Notes under the pieces: model-generated
The model's input: the letters and a program-made list of their open reading frames with translations, nothing else
Told to the model about the DNA's origin: nothing
Databases searched by the model: none
Assembly: GCF_007004725.1 (NCBI RefSeq)
Contig: NZ_ML660167.1
Location: 372,001 to 436,000 of the forward strand
Origin: Aliikangiella coralliicola
GTDB lineage: Bacteria; Pseudomonadota; Gammaproteobacteria; Enterobacterales; Kangiellaceae
Direction: 5' to 3'
Length of the DNA: 64,000 nt
Program-made: the position numbers and the translations under genes
Part shown: one piece after another, positions 30,901 to 39,200 of the stretch
Layout of the letters: each line of letters starts with the position of its first letter
Position numbering within the stretch: position 1 is the first letter of the stretch

Positions 30901-32954
30901 AGATCCAGGTTATAAGTGCCGCTAACCTTCGGCTTCAACACCTGGCTAAATTCTTCACTCTCTTTTTTCAGAATAAAGTTATCAATAATCATCCCTGCAC
31001 AGTGAATGATACCGCTGAGCTGCTGTTCGCTTTGTTGTAAATCACTAACGATATCGCTGACACACTGTTGAGTCTTTTTCAGATCACTAATGTCTAGTTG
31101 TTGATACGTGAGTTGATCAATGCTCGCACCATTATCAACCCGTTCAATTAATGCGTTTAACAGCGATTGTTTTGATGAAGTTAATGCAGAACGGCCTGTG
31201 AATATAATTTTTGCTCGGGTGGTTTGGCGAAGAATTTCCTCGGCAAACAGTATTCCGAGACCACCAAGACCGCCAGTAATTAAATAAGCACCATTGTCCT
31301 TAAAAGTAATTGTTGGCTGTGAGTTTTGTGATGAAGACTGGTCGAGTTCATCCCAATTGAGGACATAGCGTTTGTTATCTTCATACTTTATCACCGAATC
31401 TTCGATTCTGGCGCTCTCGTCCGTCAGCCGGCCGGCTAGTTCCACCTCGCTGAGAGTCGAGTCAGTTAAAATAATTTGACCCACAAGGTGCGGATTTTCC
31501 TGAGAGGCCGTTTTCAGTAAACCAGTTAATCCGGTACAAAGCGTCAGCGTCGGGTCATTGGCGATGACAATCTGGATCAGCGTTGTTCCCTTCTTCTTTT
31601 GTTTTAATTGTTCTTTTACCTGCTCAAAACAGGCTAATGCGACGGTATGATAATCCTCTGCAATATTGTGCTGTTGAGAAGTTTTTAACGACACACATCG
31701 GTTTTTAACACCCATTTTATCGAGCTGCTTTTCAAGCCGACCGACTTGAACATCAGCCAATCCGCAAACCATAACGGTTTGTTGTTCAATCGATGTTTGT
31801 GCAGCCGCTTTCGGTTGATTAGCCGCGTCAATTTGGCTTGCTTTCCATTGCGGTGTGGCGAGTAAAATACCGTTGCTCGCAGTTGAAGCAATATTGGTTT
31901 CATTGGGAATGTCAGTATTTAATACTCGCGAAGTAAACTCTCTGATTTGTATACATACCTGCCCTTGCTCATCACAAAGGTCAATGTCCAACTTGGTGAT
32001 CCTGTCATCTGGCTTAGCGCCTTCGGAATAACGTACCCAGGCAAACATTTGTGAAGTACAAGGCGAAAAAATGCGAATGGCGCCTAACGCGAATGGCAAA
32101 GACGGCTGGTCAGGGATTTGATTAATATCGTCAACTAAGCCAAGGGTCGATTGTAGTGCACTGTCCATCACACTGGGATGAAGGATATACTCATTTTGTG
32201 TGGACTCAACACTGGTGGGCAAATGTAGTTTAGCGAGTAACTGATTTTCGCCCTGGTAAATGGCTGAAACCCCTTGATGAGCTGCGCCATAATTGAGCCC
32301 CATATTGTTATACGCGGTATAAATGGAATCGGCATCGAGTTGTCCCCGCTGCATTTCATTTTTGAGTTGCTCAATGTTGAGTTTTTGCGGCGAGCCTAAG
32401 TTGACGTATGCTGCCTGGCCCTGACAATGAATTAATTCCTGGTCACTGTCTTCACTTGCCGAACTGTATACTTCGTACTCGAGTTGTTCGTCATAAGAGC
32501 CAGGCGATGACTCTGAACCATCGGCCTCGTCGACAAATAGCGCGATTGCGACATCCTTTGGTTCAGCCACAACGATAGGTTGTAACCAAACGATATTGCG
32601 TAGCTCTAAAATGGTTGACTCAGATTGCTCCGGCATTGCTTGCTCAATGGCAACACGGGCCATTTCCAGATAAGCCACTCCCGGCAACACACTGTTTGCT
32701 GTTGCCTCCGACTGTTGCCCTGACCTCATGCTCACCTGATGATCAGCCAGGAAGAATTCGTCTCCAGTAAAAGTAGAACCGTAACTCTGCTGGCTTAAAT
32801 CGGAGGTATTAATCTGTAATAGCGGATGAATGGCACTTGCTTTGGCTGAAGCATTTGAGTTCAGAGAAAACTGCTTAACAAGTGCTAGCGCGTTATTTTT
32901 TGATAGTCGCTTACTTTTTAATTCTGAAACTACGTATTCTATAAAATCTATCAT
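18939..32954 (-). CDS. Trans-AT PKS protein, DH-KR-ACP-KS-DH0-ACP-ACP-KS-KR-ACP-KS-DH
   Basis: 4671 residues. A helical docking segment (1-40) is followed by: DH (about 42-340, His in ADHQVSM, Asp in VMDSALQ, with an enlarged loop after the His); KR (to about 790); ACP Ser895; KS Cys1176 (DTMCSSS); a DH-like domain without the His (about 1650-1940); tandem ACPs Ser2116 and Ser2251, both DSIVGVEW; KS Cys2552; KR (about 3040-3525, DYAYANHF); ACP Ser3617; KS Cys3896; and a canonical DH (about 4370-4660, EHRVNGEKIFPG and IIDSALQ). The KR-less module with Trp-flagged ACPs is a predicted beta-branching site. Unlike the others it has no built-in ECH domains, so it should rely on the freestanding ECH1 and ECH2. 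The first DH-KR-ACP completes the module of the KS at the end of the previous protein. There is no AT anywhere in it. Confidence 0.93.
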   Translation of the reverse strand: MIDFIEYVVSELKSKRLSKNNALALVKQFSLNSNASAKASAIHPLLQINTSDLSQQSYGSTFTGDEFFLADHQVSMRSGQQSEATANSVLPGVAYLEMARVAIEQAMPEQSESTILELRNIVWLQPIVVAEPKDVAIALFVDEADGSESSPGSYDEQLEYEVYSSASEDSDQELIHCQGQAAYVNLGSPQKLNIEQLKNEMQRGQLDADSIYTAYNNMGLNYGAAHQGVSAIYQGENQLLAKLHLPTSVESTQNEYILHPSVMDSALQSTLGLVDDINQIPDQPSLPFALGAIRIFSPCTSQMFAWVRYSEGAKPDDRITKLDIDLCDEQGQVCIQIREFTSRVLNTDIPNETNIASTASNGILLATPQWKASQIDAANQPKAAAQTSIEQQTVMVCGLADVQVGRLEKQLDKMGVKNRCVSLKTSQQHNIAEDYHTVALACFEQVKEQLKQKKKGTTLIQIVIANDPTLTLCTGLTGLLKTASQENPHLVGQIILTDSTLSEVELAGRLTDESARIEDSVIKYEDNKRYVLNWDELDQSSSQNSQPTITFKDNGAYLITGGLGGLGILFAEEILRQTTRAKIIFTGRSALTSSKQSLLNALIERVDNGASIDQLTYQQLDISDLKKTQQCVSDIVSDLQQSEQQLSGIIHCAGMIIDNFILKKESEEFSQVLKPKVSGTYNLDLACKDIDLDFMVLFSSGVAALGNVGQADYATANGFMDQFAAYRNQQVKNNQRRGQTLSINWPFWEEGGMQLDETTRAMLLQSSGVVPMRTDSGIKAFYRSLNLRYSQTLVMEGDLARIRQIFSAEASQNAASKVSLTEKVQSSTKDESAVKTPNAVTIASQQSQTSASGQQTVDLSEQTQSYLRKELSTLLKLPSHKIDPKAPLENYGIDSILAMNLTSQLEKTFGSLSKTLFFEYQTISELTTYFVESHTEQLATLFDVAENENNELDSQQPMVDASASSSETKTVSNQKRLAGKSRVSRRFRRSSHSDNSTAGFSGELQTVNDEPIAIIGLSGRYPESPDVDTYWQNLRDGKDCIVEIPKQRWDWREYYSEDPKTKGLHSSKWGGFIEGVEEFDPIFFNISPREAEYIDPQERLFLQHAWIAVEDAGYTRASLQMPHGNAASTDTTGQVGVYVGVMYGEYNLSGSLASIANRVSYVLNLHGPSITLDTMCSSSLTAIHLACQDLKQGRTDLAIAGGVNVCIHPNKYEMLSAGQFISSDGHCQSFGEGGDGYIPGEGVGSVILKRLSEAKRDRHNIYGVIKGSALNHGGKTNGYTVPNPQAQANAISRALIESKTDPRHISYIEAHGTGTKLGDPIEIAALSKAFNENIRGIDSKQSSAQNSSQTKQFCLLGSAKSNVGHCESAAGIAGITKILLQMKHRKIVPSLHSTRLNPNIHFENTPFIVNQTLKDWEQPVIDGRKLPRIAGISSFGAGGSNAHIIVEEYDAADKIDAESTSNLQVIVPLSARTVDQLKQKACDLLDFIEQQAERSTQSLNLSAMAYTLQVGRESMEERLGFMANSIDQLAEKLSAYVGGDQEIEDVYQGQVKSNKETLSLFTADADFEETIGKWIARKKLPKLLDLWSKGFELDWHKLYGENKPSRISLPTYPFAKDKYWIDPIVGQYAPKTGLALPSDLPESGSRKMVSTALHPLLHTNTSDLDQQRYDTVFRGDENYLQAFQSELKFLPSLVSLEMARAAIEYATPSRPESSILELHDVVWGQPLFARGTATSISLTTNDNGDTEFDIYTPEQVDLPGHASQPEVVHCQGRAIFVQQPAPARLDVSELKSQMASIQLESLLAEGIFAEGMLAEKGVVSQAITGFYRGQNHRLAEVRMPGIDKQPSSKPLSDFIVNPELMDAVVQTAMDLVGFRHSSSLLFELDSMQIVFGCTDEMHIWVRHSKTSDSSEKIALDVDLCDLQGNVCVQMKGLSLRSVSLQSAPLQSVPLQQPKIDSAPSTINLATPSSSFTAVSETMAKPNSVQLASSLAVTEAITGDHSVSKSLSPQPLVSLKEVGLVEAGQAKSRQQTAESIITQPPADVAVNPPAANRLVSQQTSSIEGLSKESRSKEGLSNERLSKETLQQQLQVSLAEALYMDINEIDVEKSFVDLGLDSIVGVEWVNAINKQYGLTISATRVYDYSNVKELASFLENELEKSAAPLPDDSSTQNLTVEDASSAPAKSLKQTSPIASVTAISEQSETQSQTEDSVPTISTEQLQLELKDSLADALYMNISEIDTDKSFVDLGLDSIVGVEWVKAINKQYGLEISATRVYDYSNIQELASFLAKELEKKPASAIKSIVASAATQSVSTNSAVSTNSEAAAAIAEKAETTTPVVSPGQVPLIDAYPVLTRRSRGSRSVSAHSAVSTLSSGKQGKVQNEQINNEKVAIIGMSGRYPQAQNLQEYWDNLLQGKNAITEIPSSRWDVDQYYDPDPTKQGKVYCKWLGALDDVDCFDPLFFQISPSEAESMDPQHRLFMQEGYRAFEDAGYANNSLSNQKCGVYLGIMSSEYSFLLSNTNVETTGNSFAIGAARIAYYLNLKGPAIPIDTACSSSLVAIHLGSQALLNHEIDMALAGGVSLYLLPESYLGMCRAGMLSPEGQCKTFDNSANGFVPGEGAGAVVLKRLEDAQADNDFIYGVILGSGINQDGKTNGITAPSVNSQIELERDLYDRHDINPETISYIETHGTGTKLGDPIELEALATVFKEKTTNKNYCALGAVKSNIGHTSGAAGVASVQKVLLSMKHKTLVPSLNVNKENSLFDFDSSPFYISREKQDWEVKPGTLRRAGVSSFGFSGTNAHLVIEEYAPPISTNQANIEALDASEVIIPLSARTEKQLQQKARDLLAFITSSNESEQPLSLRSMAYTLQVGRSAMKERLGFVVNSIEQLTEKLQQVVSGSHTERSVNGVFQGQVTRDKETLSLFTADADLRETIDKWISQKKLSKLADLWVKGLELDWNKLYSENREQPSKPKRVSLPTYPFAKERYWVESSAVDAPSPSTPRSLSQQGETVSANKNASREQADNVLQLVEKKQKVLFSPSWNKQPLNVAEEQQTLTGSILILAETDELFSKMKKQLKAENRFKFSDDIQQKDAIVWVKPGEAYQKTSRNTFVVNPLQEKDFEQLVGTLQNTSRLPSYIIHHGFTDDIFTDNTVSKNILNDNIAKGLNAGIYSLFNLSKSLIKQKHQTSVQFLSVFATSSTGAPLNTALGGFYKTLTLENPKYLGKVLELQHMMLDLASEKAGAIHNEQLDLIFNELTDKNWRTAEVRYQQLEEKSRYDRYVKNFESYPLTEASAETKIAALPLKQNGVYIITGGLGGLGFIFSKYLAKNFQARLVLVGRSALKNAQEEKINQLKSHGAEILYIQADVFSQEDMDSVVSRAKARFSNINGVIHSAGVNRDSFILKKTNQEIDAVITPKVYGTINLDRATQNEPLDCFVLFSSVAGALGNAGQCDYAYANHFLDAFAQTRESLRSTHARFGKTLSINWPLWLEGGMTIGQNEIALNESQAGMSPLPTEAGIQYWEELLSLDLTQGLALYGTPSKISAYVAQQSAAGGGAERIAVDTIGAESGLDRAVDLAMLEEKTQAYLKGLIGEEIKLSPEQIDPLESFDVYGIDSIIIGRLNAKLEQHLGELPKTLFYQYETVEEFTQYLTQESQQALILHFALSDSADKATSESASETSQSQIDSQAADNQAANELQSANLQTSIQPASPISQPESIAIIGVHGYYPQSENLDDYWENLKQGKDLVELVPANRWDFEEFFDADPDKAAEGKIYCKWGSFLNDFDKFDPSFFNLTTQEAKIIDPQERLFLQSVWATIEDAGYTVDSLKKRYPKAKSADVGVFAGVTTNSYHLLTPEEWSRGNMVSPSALPWSIANRVSYFFDFQGPSMPVDTACSSSLVALHLACESLNRQECQVAVAGGVNLYLHPSKYQSFCSRRMVSQQGKNCSFGAGDDGFVPGEGVGTLLLKPLSKAKADGDHIYGVIAASAYDHSGRSNGYSAPNPNSQASLIENTLRKAQIHPESISYVEGHGTGTQLGDSLEIVSLTQAFQKQTTKKNYCPVGSVKANIGHSESAAGVAGVAKILLQMKHQQLVPSIHCEEINPNIDFDDSPFHLQRDLTHWEASPNHPRRAMINSFGAGGVNACVILEEHCDAVESVTQNKAGEGNNASEVSAAKENSAVAEVVNNQSHLFILSAKNADALREYADRLLDYINKTESVDLANLCYTLQIGRQPMAERLAIVVSEVKELVSQLSGWRQRKPVANIYRGSLDPRQGKKRLAKGKEEALLQEMFESQNLTALADKWTQGEVIDWERLYTNAELSEISASELSGKTPIRIALPTYPFAKERCWISDDLIPEKRLTVKSEVSQLHPLVSYNSSTLKQVSFSSALSDDEFYALEHRVNGEKIFPGAGFMEMACIAGNIAGEQRVAKIKDIVWIHPLSFSNGPQLVQTFMKTIGNSTEYEITSLDEENERIVHSEGRLFFEADLQADSIVDNQKETTFSIQQLKSQCSAPQNGNLYYENFKSFGFDYGPAFQAIEAFYVNDNFALSQLKIADYLKADFDQYILHPCIIDSALQTVVGLIGRLESGTPYLPFALDEVEIIRPITHNCYAYVESADTEGHQQGDFKKFNIQLLNERGEVLVRMKDFYVRALTKEPDQSGGVDNFELVES
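26075..26705 (-). other. Tandem beta-branching ACPs without embedded ECH domains
   Basis: Two near-identical ACPs carry DLGLDSIVGVEW, with Trp six residues after the Ser, the mark of ACPs recognised by HCS enzymes. The preceding DH has lost its His and the module has no KR, so a beta-keto group should persist for branching. Contrast the three modules elsewhere in the window that carry an ECH triplet. Confidence 0.8.
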
Positions 32955-33215
32955 TTTGCTGCTCGCTATCTGGAATTTCTATTTCGTATCAATGATTGGT
33001 TAACACTTTTGACTTAAGCGCTCGCGCCAGACAACAACTCAATGAACAACAGCTCACTGGACAACAATGAAGCATTGTTATCCAGGCAAGCATGTTCAAG
33101 CACAGCTATTAAGCACAATCGTCCAGGCACAATTATCCTGGCGTGCAAAAGCACCTTGTTAAAAGGTCAAACAAAATTCAGGTTAAATTTTTATTTCATT
33201 TAAAATTCAATTCTT

Positions 33216-36200
33216 TTAAACGATTTTCTTCAACAAGGTAACCCCTTGTTTTGTTTCGATGGAATCGTTGGCGATTCGATTGATAATGTCTTCGATTGAT
33301 TCGAAGTTTTTATTTATCTTCGCCTCATGACTCGATCGACTATTCGAGTTTGTCTGGTTAGTTGCCTGATGACTGTTTTGTCTTTCAGTGCCCTGTATTT
33401 CATTGTCTGGTCTCTCACTATCGCGGTTGTAACCTGATTGAGAATTGACAATATGGTCATCTAACCAATATCGCTCTTTGGCAAAGGGATAAGTCGGTAA
33501 ACTGATTCGCTTGGGTTTGCTTTCCCCGCGACGGAGGTCTGCATAAAATTTATTCCAATCCAGTTCCAATCCTTTAACCCACAAGTCTAATAATTTTGAG
33601 TATTTTTTGTGGGCTATCCATTTGTCAACTACGTCTTTCATGTCATCATCCTGGCTGATGATATTAATGCCTTCTTCGTTGCGGTTCACTGTTCCTTGAT
33701 AACAATCGTTGATATTTTGTTCACCGCCGGATTTTTCACCGAGTGTTTTTTCACCGACAATAAAGGCTTGGAGTCTATCGGCCAGTTGCTCAATTGAGCT
33801 TACTATAAATCCTAAGCGTTCCTCCATCGATTGTCTACCCACTTGTAACGTATAAGCTATTTCTTCGAGAATTATTTTTCTTTGTGTCGGATTACTCACA
33901 TGTTGCTTTTGCTGGATAAAGGCGAGTAAATCAACAGATTTTTGTTTAAGTTGCTCTCGAGATTTTGCGGAAAGCAGGATCATCACATTGGTGTTGAGCT
34001 CCCCGGTGTTGCCCACTGAAGCCGCTTGATGAGCAGGCTGAGCAACCGGCGATTGATATTCGGCGATTACCAGGTGCGCATTCGTTCCACTGAATCCAAA
34101 GGAACTAATCGCCGCCTGTCGCTTTGGTGAATGATTAAGTTCCCAAGGCTGTAATCGATCATTAATATAAAACGGGCTATCTTTTAAATGAAGACCTTTT
34201 AAACCTCGATCGCCTTTTGAATTATCTCCTTTTCCAATATGGCCATTGAGTTGCTCAAAGTTAATCGTCGGTGGCAGCTGTTGATGTTTTAATGACAGGA
34301 TAACTTTGATAAAACCAGAAATTCCTGCCGCAAAAAGGCAATGACCGATATTGCTCTTGACCGATCCCAACGCACAGTAGTCAGTGTTTTGAGTATATTT
34401 TTTGAAGGAGTCGCGCAAACCTTCTACTTCAATAGGATCGCCTAACTGAGTACCTGTACCATGTGCCTCAACTAACTGAATGTGTTCAGGGTCAATAGCA
34501 AACTTGTCATAAACTTCCTGCTGCAAACGGGTTTGCGATTTTGGGTTTGGCGCAGTAATTCCGTTGGTTTTGCCATCCTGATTGACGCCCCAGCCCTGTA
34601 TAACCCCTTGAATAATATCCTCGTCTCTTTCGGCGTCGGATAGTCGTTTTAACATGACAACACCGACTCCTTCTCCAGGTACAAACCCATTCGCTTTCTG
34701 ATCGAAAGTGAAGCAGCGCCCCTCAGTGGATAACATACCCGATTGTGAAGTACCAATATGCATCGACGGGCCGGCCAGGACGCAAACACCGCCGGCCAAC
34801 GCAATGTCACTTCCTTTAGAAACTAAGCTGTCACAGGCATTCGCAATCGCAACCAGTGACGAAGAACAAGCGGTATCAATAGATAAACAGGGTCCCTGCA
34901 AATTCAGGAAATAGGAAATGCGCGCGGCTAATATGGAAACGGAGCCGCCCATTCCTTGTGCAAATTGATGGTAGTCACCGGTGCCACAACCGACAAAAAC
35001 ACCACACTTACTACCAGAAAGTGCTTCGGCGTTGTAGCCTGCGTCTTCAATTGTTTGCCAACTGGTCTGTAAAAATAATCGCTGCTGCGGGTCCATATTC
35101 TCCGCTTCTAACGGAGAAATATTGAAAAACAAGGGATCAAACAAATCGTATCCTTCTAACGCCCCCATCCATTTGCAATTGGTTTTCCCGGGGACAATAT
35201 CGCCCGGCTGATAATAGCTATCGATATCCCAGCGCTCTGCCGGCACCTCGCTGATGCAATTTTTACCCGAGGCGATATTTTTCCAAAACTCTTCCAGATT
35301 ATTCGCTTGCGGAAATTGCCCGGCCATACCTATCACAGCAATCGGTTGAGTTTGACTAACCGCAGATTCAGAACTCACGCGTGAGTTGTTTATTCGGACT
35401 GCCGAAGAGTTGCGCCAAGAGGCCAGTTGCTTTGCCGGCAACATGACAGAATTTTTTACTGAAGTCTGAGTGTTACCACTAACAGATTCTGAACAGTGGA
35501 TACCATCACTCGAATTGGTCGCAATGATATCAATATTGTTCGCCTGGTTCGAAGCTTCGCTCTTCACCAGGTTCCCTTCTCGCTCGGCCACCTCATGAAC
35601 ATACTCGCCGAGTTCGGTTAAAGTTGGATAGCTGTATATTTTAGTGCCTTCGATTGAAATTTGATATTCTTCATTGATTTTACGCACCCAACTCACGCCG
35701 ATGATAGAATCCACTCCAAGATTAATAAATGGCGTGTCTTTTCCAATATCCTGCTCCGACATCTGTAACTCTTGGGCTAATAATTTTTTGAGGGTGGCAA
35801 CAATGTCGGGTAGCGTATCTGCTTTCTGCGACATCTCTGTGACAGAAGATAGATCGACCTGGTTAATCTGAGTAGAGCTGATTCCACTGGTTGTAACCTG
35901 ATCTGATGCATTTTTTCTTTCAAGCGAGTTTCTTTCAAGCGAGTTCCTTTCAGGTATAACTTCTTCTGCAGGCACTGTCTCAGAACTTTCAACAACCCTA
36001 TTCTCCTGACTATTGCCTCTTAACTGATCAACTTCTTCCTTTACATATTCACTTAACTCAGACAAAGTCGGGTAGCTATAGATCTTGGTTCCTTCAATGG
36101 AAATGTTGTATTGTTCATTAATTTTACGCACCCAGCTCACACCAATAATCGAGTCGACGCCCAGATTGGTAAACGGCGTGCTTTTTCCAATGTCCTCTTC

Positions 36201-39200
36201 TGACATCTGCAATTCTTGCGCTAACAATTTTTTCAGTGTCGCATTAATACTCGATAATGATTCAGTTGCTGAATTATCGGCCTTGTCATCTTGGGGTTCT
36301 AAGTGAATGTCACTCGCTGGACTTTCCACCTGTTTACTATCAACAACAACTGAACTGGTTCCCTTCGCAAAACTAGTTTGAATTTGCTCGAATGTTTCAG
36401 ATTGACCGACGAAGGTTTTTTCATGCATAGCCAGCTCAAGTTGGAAAGTGTCTTCTAATAAATCATGTAAAGGCTGGTTCCATTGTTGCTTAAGTGAAAT
36501 TAATTGACTGCTTGGGCGTTGCGCGATTTGTTGAGCTAAAACCATTGCCTCCGCAACAACATTTTTCCTTGGTAAAATGCTCACTGACAAACCTTTTTTC
36601 TTTAACTCACGGCCAGAATACTCTTGCGCCGTCAACATGGTATCTCTGGCCAGGTCATAACCGATTTTATTGGGGAAAATCGCGGTTGAACCCGCACCTG
36701 GCGTAAACCCATAATTCATATAAGGACTGACAAAATGACTTTCCTCACTCATCAACGTCAGGTCAGCATACATACCCATGGCCCAACCGGCACCGATGCC
36801 ATGTCCCTGCATTGCTGCAATTACCGGCAAGCGACAAGTCATCGCTAACTGAAAAACTTTTCGATCGGTAAATTTATACTGGCCATCCTGAATCGCCAGT
36901 AAACCTTCTTTGGTTCCACCGGATGAGAAATAACTATCATAGCCAGTAAGAACGACAACTTTGTATTCAGGTGTATTCTCTATGTGCTCGAAAACTTCAA
37001 ACATCCCTTCGATAAAGGCATCAGAAAACATATTTCTGGCTTCTCTGTCTTCCATTCTCACTAACAAAACACCATCAGGATAGATAGAGGCCGAAATCAC
37101 TTTTGAATTTAGAGTCACCTTTTTTTCTTTTTGATTTTTGGCGTCAGAATCGATTTTATTAACAGACCCATTTTTTGTCGAAGACTCTAACTCCTTTTCC
37201 ACTGACCATTCAGGTATATCTATCAGCTTGTTTTTAAGTAAAGCTGAACCTTGCTTTTTCCAGGCCAGCAATTTTGACAAAGGTTGTTCGTTCCATTGTT
37301 GGGCGAGTTCAACTGCAGTTGGCAACACCAAATGATGATCAACCAGATTTAAACTCGCGCACCTTTGTTGCAAATCTTTCCCGGAGTAGTCGGTCGCCGT
37401 CAGAATAATTTCTTTTCCGAGGAAACGCCCGAGTCGATATTCGAAAAGCGAAGCAACTCGCCTGAGAAGGCCAGGTGATTGCCACAATGCTTTAACAGAA
37501 TAACGACCTTCTTGACTATAGACACAGGCATCGCAAATCTGACTAACCATCCAGCCGCTTCCGTTCGAATCGCCTTTAAGCGCCGCGACAACAGGCAGTG
37601 GCGAGTCAACAATAAGCTGCTCTAACGCTTCTAACACTTCCAAATTAGATTTCTCTGTTAGCGGCGGTAAGAAATTATCGTGTTCACTGGAAAGTACCAG
37701 TGATTTGTAACGCTTTGAACGACTAACTTGATTAAAAACATGGCTCAAATCTGAAATCAACAAATCAGATTTCTGCTTCTTCTTTGGCAATTTTTTCTTA
37801 GTTGCTTTCAGATTAATTACGAGGACATTTTTGGCATGCTCTTCCAGTTCAATCAGGTTAGAATTGATTTTTATCTTACTATTCTTCTTCTGACTATTTT
37901 CAGAAGACAAACCAGCATCATTTGTTTGATCAATATCAAGAACTTTAAGTTCATTGACTAAACTGATTAAATGCCGCGATAAATGCTGTTTGAGCAACCT
38001 GAGTGCATTTTGAGATTTGGTTGTCAAGCTGGTGGCAAATTTCTGTGCATAGGTTTCGATCTCGGATGATACAATCACCGCGCATGTCCAACCTTTCGCT
38101 CGCAATGCCTTTCCAGTCAGTTTTGTCTGACCATGTAAAAAATCATTGGTAGCGATTTGTCCAAATCGCTCGCTGAATAAATTCTCATCATTTACCGAAG
38201 GATAAAAACCAGAAGCTACATCAACGAAATTGTAGTTCCCGCTTTCGCTGCAAATCATGAAGTCACACAAGGCTCCCAACATAAAACCGGCGCCTACTGC
38301 ATCACCTTGCATAACCGCAACAACCGGAACAGGAAAGCTGATGACTTCCTGGTAAAGTCCTTCGGCGACCGCGTAGTTATAATCATCTCTTTGTCCATGT
38401 AAGAAACAGGTTTCCGAGCCATTGATTAACAGAACTTTGATGGTGCTCGATAGTTTGGCTGTGCCAATCGCTTGCAATAATTGCTGCACAAGATTTTCCG
38501 TCAGTTGATTATTATCAACATCGTTAATAATTTGAATTGAATAAATTCCATTACCATAATCAAACAAACTAACCGACGCATTATTCAATTCTTCCGAGCC
38601 AGAATCATCCGCCTTCCCAATATCGCTAAAAACAGTATTTGAAAGTCTTACTTGCGGCTCGCTACTGATGTTTTTCTCGCTAACATTTGTCTCTCCGGGA
38701 ACGTCGATGTTAGAACTCTCAGAAAAACATAAAACATCAGAATTCGCCCCATCAATAGAACTGGCCCCATCAATATTTGATAGAGCAATGCTATTCGGCT
38801 TGTTTATTTTAGCCGGAGAAGTTTGTTCAACTTGCGAAGCAGGAACTTTTTCACAATCCAGGTTTTGCAAGCCCGCCAACTTAACTTTAGTTGGCGCTGC
38901 TTTATTAATTTTTACTAATGGCGTGGGTAGCGAAATTTGTTTTGGTGCAGCGCTTGTCTTGCTGCTCTCCGTTGCTTGTACAACTTTTGGCTGCTCTTTC
39001 GAAACGACTTGTTGATAGCTTAACCCGCGGACCTGCATACAAACCTGCCCCGCTGTATCACAAATATCTATATCGAGTTTTAATTGACTATCTTGTGCGC
39101 TCTTTACTTTTGAAAAACGTGACCAGACAAAAACTTTCTCGCTACAAGCAGAAACAAAGCGAATAGATTTGAGCGCAAAAGGCAAACAAGTTTGCGCTTC